The notes beneath the pieces are model-generated. The model saw nothing but the letters and a program-made list of their open reading frames with translations, made no database searches and was not told the DNA's origin. This document shows, one piece after another, positions 15,501 through 20,184 of a DNA stretch of 20,184 nt. Position 1 is the stretch's first letter. Each line of letters begins with the position of its first letter. Source of the DNA: a virus; the IMG/VR virus record IMGVR_UViG_3300025101_000256, positions 1 through 20,184 of that record; one strand, written 5' to 3'. Made by a program: the position numbers and the translations under genes.

Positions 15501-16131
15501 CAAATGCGTTCATACCCTCATATCTTTTAGTGTCAAATAAGTTTCTTACACTATCAGCTTTTTGATACAAGCGTAATGCTCTTTCTCTCTGTTCAGCAAA
15601 GTCATTAGCTTTGTCTATATCACCTGCTTCTTTAGCTTCAATTTCTTTTTGTTCTAATCCCTTTAACCAAGATATTTCTGTGGCAGCATCTAAGCTGTTA
15701 CCACTAATAAATCTATAGTTATCCATGAAGTCATCAATAACATTTTCGTTAGTTAAATCTTGTCCACCAAATGCTCTACCAAATAGTAAACTATCTGACC
15801 TTTCATCTTTTGCTATGCCATATCTGTCTTGACGATATTGTAATATTTCAGCAACAAGTTCGTCATCTTGTTCTAAATCTTTCATTGATGAGGGTTTAGG
15901 GGGAGTTTCTCGTATATCTTCTAAACGAGCTTCAGTGGGGATATATTCTTCTTTTTCTTTAGGTTCAGGTATACCTTCGGTAGAGGAATCAACCTCTCCA
16001 AACTCCCATCCGGGTAATATGTCTTTTTCTTCTTCTTCAATGTTTTCTTCTTCAACTTTATTTTGTTGATTCGGAATAACTTCAGTAGAAGTTTCTATTT
16101 CCCATCCGGGTATAATTTCTTTTAATGACAT
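12544..16131 (-). CDS. large virion / DNA-ejection protein candidate (1195 aa)
   Basis: The protein is last in the leftward block. The N terminus (1-80) is acidic and probably disordered, with two copies of a PGWE...STE..IP motif (6-20 and 38-55). Residues 220-315 contain three Ala/Gly-rich hydrophobic segments (VMAAFTDPLTAVTAGIG, AAGITFGVEAAGAAV, ATVAGIGGLTAGTISGVG) able to insert in membranes. A RN..SQ segment (near 580) and long helical regions follow. Size, position and composition resemble the large internal proteins of podoviruses, such as T7 gp16, that are ejected into the host envelope. I found no transglycosylase or other catalytic motif. The ribosome site is weak. The assignment is by analogy. 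Confidence 0.6.
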   Translation of the reverse strand: MSLKEIIPGWEIETSTEVIPNQQNKVEEENIEEEEKDILPGWEFGEVDSSTEGIPEPKEKEEYIPTEARLEDIRETPPKPSSMKDLEQDDELVAEILQYRQDRYGIAKDERSDSLLFGRAFGGQDLTNENVIDDFMDNYRFISGNSLDAATEISWLKGLEQKEIEAKEAGDIDKANDFAEQRERALRLYQKADSVRNLFDTKRYEGMNAFETIADIADNVTGNVMAAFTDPLTAVTAGIGRAVTGTSKALGVSPFRQALKAAGITFGVEAAGAAVTDIMVQNVEIEMGAKKEIDYGRTATVAGIGGLTAGTISGVGKFNAEKKVGIATRGELDEAWKKVREEQTEAALQKNLELGVQSDDIRENLAKGITNIYGEKAILRYKTGSKKGKIKGIDSKVIKESDEAKGFFKNLDIDEDLVEPTISFDIFERTTAAVSEIIAGMKDGKLKLVDNPDVIGDNVTLKSLTSPLQAKERVSERLLNITSNMSEESLDEMTNILGKYGVTRREIAAALFTDASMAGKTLGKLSALKRNFVKAARRKTAGEVAEDAEAEAIDRLTPTLRRLEDIRRLTLVSGVATATRNALSQTIRSGVDTLVYGFESAINPNKKFGFKNTIAQLKHTYGNQEDAANIAQFMLDAFPEQKVRFYNQYSEVKNTLVKKNPAQAALSNKQSKLSEGSNPVLDKWEGAITTLNYFNRLQEALYRNGAFTTSIQRQLFNKGIDMVDVLKTGRLTENISEDMIAKGVDDALEFTYASQPRFSLFRQANNFIVKSGLTLAIPFPRFMFKAIEMTYNYNVTGAGTALFRMGASKLKGQQITDGMYRQLAEGIAGGTPLIALGYLLRDPDGETAGSEWYNLKDGKGNEFDARPFFPITPYLLIGEMIHRGFDPKLVNDNFSKKNIGEMVEGFTGTNFRGKGPIALMTEDLLSSSTDPLEMQDTYNNLGRYLGEAISGYLQPLYQIADFASAPAQLGIGDTYQRQRDYNSDPEKMDGIESFFQGVFKPFKSRLARVGESVGFDQDDVPFKEDPRFEEVPERILPFMKIMFGATLNRVPPNYVQRLNQLGFTYRDFMSRTSSAKVDRYMNKEIGEAMNREIPEVLMTAAEENLSADETASRVRDYIKVMKQSIRAELKTGQTDATLSGMISRFRGNYEVTKRTALKQFEIDKNREPDFFNADDVDYLLSLTSTKSFYSKQRPK
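15967..16116 (-). repeat. duplicated PGWE-STE-IP motif in the 1195-aa protein
   Basis: Residues 6-20 (IIPGWEIETSTEVIP) and 38-55 (ILPGWEFGEVDSSTEGIP) repeat the same order of short motifs 32 codons apart. The DNA keeps a 13-base direct copy (TCCCATCCGGGTA on the + strand, at 16004-16016 and 16100-16112), which is unusually GC-rich for this window. Confidence 0.8.
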
Positions 16132-16139
16132 TAAAATCT

Positions 16140-17240
16140 CTAATAAAGTGGTATTGGGTCAATGTTAGGACCTATGTATATATGTGGAGATAAAGTCGTT
16201 TCTCCTTTCTTTTTCATATTATATACTTTTCCTGCACTTAGACCTTTTACAGTCTCAGGTGGTTTGTTTATTTTGACTATATATTTACCTTTATCATCTT
16301 TTACAGATGCTTGTTGCACAACTAATGATAAATTTCTACCATCACTAAATGTTCCTGTAGCAGATAGTCCTGTTTTAACTAATGTTTCAACTATATCTGA
16401 TTGAAAAGAAGAAACATCTAGCTTTTTTTCTTGAGCAGTTTTTATATCTATATTACCTGCAGCATCTATTTGAATACCTGTAGCTTCTGATTTTGCTTGT
16501 CTTATCTTATTTAAACGACTTTCAAATCCACTGCGAGTAAAAGCATTTTTCATATCAGCTTCTGACATAGTTTTCTTTATTTCTGCTTCAGCCTGCTGTA
16601 TAGCTAAATCTGTAGCTTTTTGTTCTTTTTGATACTTTTCTGCAAATATCATCTTTGACCTATCAAGACCTAATCCTTTAACATCAAACTTCTCTGCCTG
16701 TGGGTCTCCTGCTAACATAGCATCCATTTCACCTTGAATACCTTTTGTTATATCTACGTCTTTTAAGAAACCTACACCACCTTTTAGATTCTCAGGAACT
16801 TTAATCATTGTTGATGGTTTTCTCACAAAGTTATTTATATAATCTCCAAAACCTTTTCCTTTGGTTACTAAACTAGCTTGGTTAATTAAACCTTTTATAT
16901 CGCCTTTATTTTTGTAATGTTCATCTAAATCGGCAATAAGTTTTTTACCTGAAGATAAAGTACCACCACCTGTAGTATACAGTTGTGCGGCAAAATCAGC
17001 TTTAGTCATACCTTCAGGTATTTCTATGCCTGCTTTGTCCATGTAGTTACTTAAGTTTTCTAATACTTCTTGCAACTCTTTTTGTTCTTCTTCAAATCTT
17101 TCTTGTTTACGTGTAGCTCTAGTAACATGATAATCTCTAACCCTGTCTGACCTTTCAGCAGTTCTACGCATGTCATCTTGTAATCTCTCATCAAGACTTT
17201 TAGCTAGTCCACCAACAAAACTTCCAAAATTAATACCCAT
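16140..17240 (-). CDS. helical virion-associated protein candidate (366 aa)
   Basis: The product begins MGINFGSFVGGLAKSLDERL, an amphipathic helix, then a long charged helical stretch (RATRKQERFEEEQKELQEVL, about 42-61), a central alpha/beta region and a second charged helical segment near 210-260. The last about 100 residues have short strands (LSLVVQQASV, KYIVKINKP, SPHIYIGP), suggesting a small beta domain. I recognise no family. The start is supported by AGGAGA upstream on the - strand, and its ATG overlaps the upstream stop (TAATG). Only 8 bases separate it from the large protein, so the two are probably made together and may form part of the same ejection apparatus. That role is inferred from context. 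Confidence 0.6.
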   Translation of the reverse strand: MGINFGSFVGGLAKSLDERLQDDMRRTAERSDRVRDYHVTRATRKQERFEEEQKELQEVLENLSNYMDKAGIEIPEGMTKADFAAQLYTTGGGTLSSGKKLIADLDEHYKNKGDIKGLINQASLVTKGKGFGDYINNFVRKPSTMIKVPENLKGGVGFLKDVDITKGIQGEMDAMLAGDPQAEKFDVKGLGLDRSKMIFAEKYQKEQKATDLAIQQAEAEIKKTMSEADMKNAFTRSGFESRLNKIRQAKSEATGIQIDAAGNIDIKTAQEKKLDVSSFQSDIVETLVKTGLSATGTFSDGRNLSLVVQQASVKDDKGKYIVKINKPPETVKGLSAGKVYNMKKKGETTLSPHIYIGPNIDPIPLY

Positions 17241-17770
17241 TACTTTCTCCTACCCATCAAGCCTTTAGGTTTTTCTTCAGGCATTTCTTCTTCTTCCATT
17301 TTTATAGGTTCATCTACCATAGGTTTATCTTCTTTGTTGCTTTCCATTTCATTTAACTGTTTTTGTAACTTACGTGCTGTCTTTGCCACAAGAGTGCTTC
17401 TAGTACGTTTCTCATTCATAGGTGCTTCTTTACTTAAACCACTGTCATACTTTACCCCTGCACTATCTCCTACAAGCATCATCATCTCTACTAATACAGG
17501 TAATACTAGTATACCTACATCAATACTGTGAATACCTTCCATAACATTTCCTAGCTGTATAGTGTTAGCTATGCTTGTTACAGGCACACCCATTTCCATA
17601 ACATCTGTTAGTTGTTCTAAAAACTCTTCTGATGACATTCTTTCTAAGTAATATTCTATAGCATCATCTACAGAAGCAAGTTTAGGTGGTGACTGCCAAG
17701 GTCGAGCACCTAGCTCGTGTGTCATAGACATGCCCGGAATCGGTGCATCAAATGATTGGTCTCTAAGCAT
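17240..17770 (-). CDS. conserved marine-phage structural protein candidate (176 aa)
   Basis: The N terminus contains DAPIPGMSMTHELGARPW (8-25) followed by QSPP, a proline-rich start resembling the IPG-S-LT...PW-PP motif of proteins encoded among virion genes in marine phages. The middle is helical and hydrophobic (VDVMEMGVPVTSIANTIQL-like region and ILVLPVLVEMMMLVG, about 86-100). The C terminus is charged and low-complexity (EEEEMPEEKPKGLMGRRK). It overlaps the upstream gene by 8 bases and the downstream gene by one. Its exact virion role is unknown; location in the block suggests a structural or assembly protein. Confidence 0.65.
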   Translation of the reverse strand: MLRDQSFDAPIPGMSMTHELGARPWQSPPKLASVDDAIEYYLERMSSEEFLEQLTDVMEMGVPVTSIANTIQLGNVMEGIHSIDVGILVLPVLVEMMMLVGDSAGVKYDSGLSKEAPMNEKRTRSTLVAKTARKLQKQLNEMESNKEDKPMVDEPIKMEEEEMPEEKPKGLMGRRK

Positions 17771-17978
17771 CTTTTATCTCATTTCTTTTGTCACGTAATA
17801 TTTTAACATGATTAGCTACACGATACAAAGGATTATTAATTTTTTCTTGACCTTTATTCATCATAGATTTTTTAGGTGCTAATAGTCCTGTATTTTTAGT
17901 TGGAGCTTTTTCTTCACCTATAATCTTATCTAAGTCTAGATTCATGTGTGTTACTAAAGCAGGATTAAACCCTCTCAT
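17763..17978 (-). CDS. small protein with RGFNP start, unknown function
   Basis: The 71-residue basic product begins MRGFNPALVTHMNLDLDKII. I chose ATG 17978 (reading leftward) because AGAGGAG lies about 9 bases upstream; a GTG at 17987 would add three residues. The gene starts inside the end of the 708-aa protein gene (14-base overlap) and ends inside the next, so it is translationally embedded. The N-terminal RGFNP resembles the RGFKP at the start of the 708-aa protein. No family was recognised; it may be a minor virion or assembly factor. Confidence 0.6.
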   Translation of the reverse strand: MRGFNPALVTHMNLDLDKIIGEEKAPTKNTGLLAPKKSMMNKGQEKINNPLYRVANHVKILRDKRNEIKDA

Positions 17979-20091
17979 ATACTGCACTCCTCTTTTTCTC
18001 TACAACAAAGTCCATGAAGAATTTTGTAATACCTTTTAGTATTGGCTTATCTGATATAAAGTTTGCATATTGCTTACCATATTTACCATATAGTTTTCTT
18101 AACCACTCAGGTGCATCATATTTAATCCACATACGGAAGACAAACCATCTTGGGTCACTCTTACCATATACTTCACGTGCTATCCAACAGAATAGATTGC
18201 CAAACCCATGCTGTATACCTGCACCTAGAACTGTACCTACTAAACCACCTACAGCCTGTCCTGTCTGCGAACCTGACTGCTCTGCCTGTACTTGTTTACG
18301 TGTTTCTGCATCAAGCTGTGCAATAGCCATATCTGCTACTCTGTCTTGTGAGTTCTCTGCAGATGTCCATGCCCACTCCATTGTATCACCATAGTATGTC
18401 CACAAGTTGTTATAAGCACTGTTTGATATATCTAATATAGCATTAGCATTTAGTTCGTTAGCACGATTGACTGCAACAGTATCTGCAGTAGCTAACTCTC
18501 TTCTCCACTGTGCATTGTTTTGTGCTATAACTAATTGATTTTGTGCGTTGAATTGGTCACGTTGATTATTTAATTCAGAGTTAAATCTTTCTATAGTATT
18601 AACCTGTCCTGCATTATATTGTGCTTGAGCGTTAGATTGTGATGCATTAAACTGTGCAACCTGACTTGCTAAGTTTGCAAAGAATTGGTCTGTCTGTTGT
18701 TGACTTGTTGCATTAAACTGTCTACTTGCATTTACAGCAGCTTGGTCTGTAAACATAGACTGTATTCTTTGTTGTGCTTTAAACATTTCTGTTTGTTGTT
18801 GATTTGTAAGATTTGCCATATCTGTCTGTAAAAATGACTGTGCATTTTGCACAGCAGCTTGCTGTCTGTTATTTAAGTTAGATACATCCATGTTAGATAA
18901 AGCAGATGCCTGTGCTATAACTAATGCTTGTCTATTGTTTAAGTTTTCTAAGTTAGCTGTATTAGCAAGTCTACTATTCTCTAATTGTACCTGTTGTTCT
19001 GCATTAAAGTTTAAGTTTGCTATATCACCTATTCTTGCGGCATTTTGTACTCTCGCTTGAAATGCTTGGTCAAATTCTTGACCTAAAAACTGTGCTCTTT
19101 GTTGAGCTGCCAACATAGCACGTTGTTGTCTGTTAGATAAGTTCTGTGCTTCAAACTGTGCTTGTACACTTGCATCTGCCTGTGCAATAGGTAATGCAGA
19201 TTCCATAGCAGCCTGTACAAGTGCCTGTCCTGCAATACTAGAAGCACCAAGACCTCTTTGTTGCATAACTGCATTAACACCTCTAATTGCTCCTGCTGCC
19301 CATGCAGGTGGATTAGTGGCATCAAAGTTAGCAGTTAAACTTGCTAATTGTCCTGCTGTTGTAGCTTGAGTTGATGGTGTTGCAGTTGCTGCCTCTACTT
19401 GTTCTGTAAACTTTTTAGCTTTTTCAGCATCAGCAGTACCACCTGATATCAACTCACCTTGCTGTATTTGTCTTTGTATAGGATTTTCAATTAAGGTTGC
19501 TTGACCTTGAGCAGCCTGTAAATTACCAACACTTGATGCTGTTTGTTGAGCGGCTATAACTTTTGCTCTAGGGTCATCTACTTGAGTTTGAGCTGCCTCA
19601 GTAGCACTTAATGCTGAATCTACAGCAGGTGCGGCAGTCTGTGCTTGCATTGTTGATGCTTGTTTCTCCTGTGTAGGACTAGCTTGTGCTGTTGTTGCTA
19701 AAGCTGTAGGCACTGCTACACTGCCTGTAACTGTACCCATATTAGGTTGTATCATTTGACTTGCATCTTGTGGTATACCACTAGCAGTTGTTACACCACC
19801 TTGAGGCACACCGGGTTGATACATTCTTTGTATTGTTGTAGCACCTATAGTTTGACCTGCAGGTGATGGACTTGAAGGTGTGCCTGTTTGAGTAGCTACA
19901 CCCCCTGTTTGCATCTTAACAACACCACCACGAGCCATTTGCTTTGCAGCATCTTCGTAGACAATCATTTGTCTTTTCTTTTCAGGGTTTTGTTCTAAAT
20001 AATTATCAAAGTTATCTAAAGAACCCTGATACCCAAGTCTGTTGGCTATCTTTTGTAATCCTTGTGGCTTAAAGCCTCTGAACATTGCCAT
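17965..20091 (-). CDS. 708-aa hendecad-repeat virion protein candidate
   Basis: Layout: an N-terminal helical part (MFRGFKPQGLQKIANRLGYQ, 3-22) ending in a Gly-rich MARGGVVKMQTGG (52-64); a low-complexity T/P/Q/A segment (65-250); a Q/N/A-rich rod of about 22 consecutive 11-residue repeats (317-557); a Gly-rich hydrophobic helix (GQAVGGLVGTVLGAGI, 611-626); and a compact C-terminal domain beginning CWIAREVYG (635-643) with many Trp, Tyr and Lys. I have seen a similar CWIA/CFVA..YG start to a C-terminal domain in other phage proteins. The composition fits a fibrous or internal virion protein. Its start overlaps the upstream stop (TAATG) with AGGAAA ahead of it. No enzyme motif was seen. Confidence 0.65.
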   Translation of the reverse strand: MAMFRGFKPQGLQKIANRLGYQGSLDNFDNYLEQNPEKKRQMIVYEDAAKQMARGGVVKMQTGGVATQTGTPSSPSPAGQTIGATTIQRMYQPGVPQGGVTTASGIPQDASQMIQPNMGTVTGSVAVPTALATTAQASPTQEKQASTMQAQTAAPAVDSALSATEAAQTQVDDPRAKVIAAQQTASSVGNLQAAQGQATLIENPIQRQIQQGELISGGTADAEKAKKFTEQVEAATATPSTQATTAGQLASLTANFDATNPPAWAAGAIRGVNAVMQQRGLGASSIAGQALVQAAMESALPIAQADASVQAQFEAQNLSNRQQRAMLAAQQRAQFLGQEFDQAFQARVQNAARIGDIANLNFNAEQQVQLENSRLANTANLENLNNRQALVIAQASALSNMDVSNLNNRQQAAVQNAQSFLQTDMANLTNQQQTEMFKAQQRIQSMFTDQAAVNASRQFNATSQQQTDQFFANLASQVAQFNASQSNAQAQYNAGQVNTIERFNSELNNQRDQFNAQNQLVIAQNNAQWRRELATADTVAVNRANELNANAILDISNSAYNNLWTYYGDTMEWAWTSAENSQDRVADMAIAQLDAETRKQVQAEQSGSQTGQAVGGLVGTVLGAGIQHGFGNLFCWIAREVYGKSDPRWFVFRMWIKYDAPEWLRKLYGKYGKQYANFISDKPILKGITKFFMDFVVEKKRSAVYERV
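18421..19143 (-). repeat. hendecad (11-residue) repeat array inside the 708-aa protein
   Basis: Residues 317-557 divide into 12 units of 11, one unit of 10 (449-458), and 9 units of 11. The second block shows a constant unit start: FNATS, FFANL, FNASQ, YNAGQ, FNSEL, FNAQN, NNAQW, ADTVA, LNANA, and Q is the usual last residue. In the first block, 22-residue pairs begin NLSNRQQ, NLNNRQA, NLNNRQQ and NLTNQQQ. Eleven-residue periods are typical of right-handed coiled coils. Confidence 0.85.
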
Positions 20092-20183
20092 TATCTATTT
20101 CCTATTAATACTTTGTCTAACTTATCTTCTAATCTTCTTAGTGCATCCATCAACTCGTGCATATCATCCTTAACGTCATCTTT
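20091..20183 (-). CDS. 3' end of a coiled-coil protein (partial)
   Basis: Only the last 30 codons are inside the window. The visible product ends DDMHELMDALRRLEDKLDK followed by VLIGNR and a TAA that overlaps the next ATG (TAATG). The heptad-like L/M spacing suggests a coiled-coil C terminus. The strict overlap and same strand place it in the leftward block. The rest, and its identity, lie beyond the right edge. Confidence 0.65.
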   Translation of the reverse strand, partial: KDDVKDDMHELMDALRRLEDKLDKVLIGNR

Positions 20184-20184
20184 A

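Noticed and set aside
12544-16131. Lytic transglycosylase domain in the 1195-aa protein, by analogy with T7 gp16
   Set aside because: No catalytic Glu in a recognisable transglycosylase context was found, so only the general ejection-protein analogy is kept.
18421-19143. 33/66-base periodicity as a DNA repeat or CRISPR-like array
   Set aside because: The period is exact in the protein but diverged in DNA, with no constant repeat and unique spacer pattern; it is a protein repeat.

Overview
The window looks like part of a tailed marine phage (or prophage) genome, most likely of the HMO-2011 type, a podovirus group infecting marine Alphaproteobacteria. The basis is a phage-sized, AT-rich, almost gap-free gene array that combines a T7-like replication set with a family A DNA polymerase carrying a DnaJ-like CxxCxGxG zinc motif between its exonuclease and polymerase domains. 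That insertion was described for SAR116 phage HMO-2011. The HMO-2011 assignment is from memory of family features and has not been tested by a search. The host (SAR116, Roseobacter or SAR11) cannot be decided from the sequence.

Left half, + strand, about 1-12543: four small accessory genes (two encode membrane proteins, one resembles DpnD/PcfM); a tyrosine integrase; a zinc-finger/TOPRIM primase; a separate DnaB/gp4-type helicase; the DNA polymerase; a strong promoter-like sequence; a candidate ssDNA-binding protein with an acidic tail; a Cas4-like Fe-S exonuclease; a T7 gp3-like Holliday junction endonuclease; a DUF3310 protein; a B12-dependent class II ribonucleotide reductase; several small proteins, including one resembling ribosome modulation factor; and a MazG-like pyrophosphohydrolase. 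Nearly all neighbours touch or overlap (TAATG, TGATG or ATGA junctions), so this reads as one long co-translated early/middle block. It would supply nucleotides (reductase, MazG), copy DNA (primase, helicase, polymerase, SSB) and resect or resolve it (exonuclease, endonuclease).

Right half, - strand, about 12544-20184: a convergent block transcribed right to left. It contains the end of a coiled-coil protein, a 708-aa Q/N/A-rich protein built on a strict 11-residue repeat, a 71-aa protein, a 176-aa protein with an IPGMSMTHELGARPW-type start, a 366-aa helical protein and a 1195-aa protein with glycine/alanine-rich hydrophobic segments. These look like virion or DNA-ejection proteins, but no enzyme motif was recognised in them. 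The two blocks meet tail to tail at 12543/12544 with no intergenic base.

There is no non-coding stretch longer than about 40 bases. No rRNA, tRNA, CRISPR array or insertion sequence was seen. Three short genes (422-553, 9083-9256, 11195-11371) and a partial gene at the right edge were found by reading the junctions directly.
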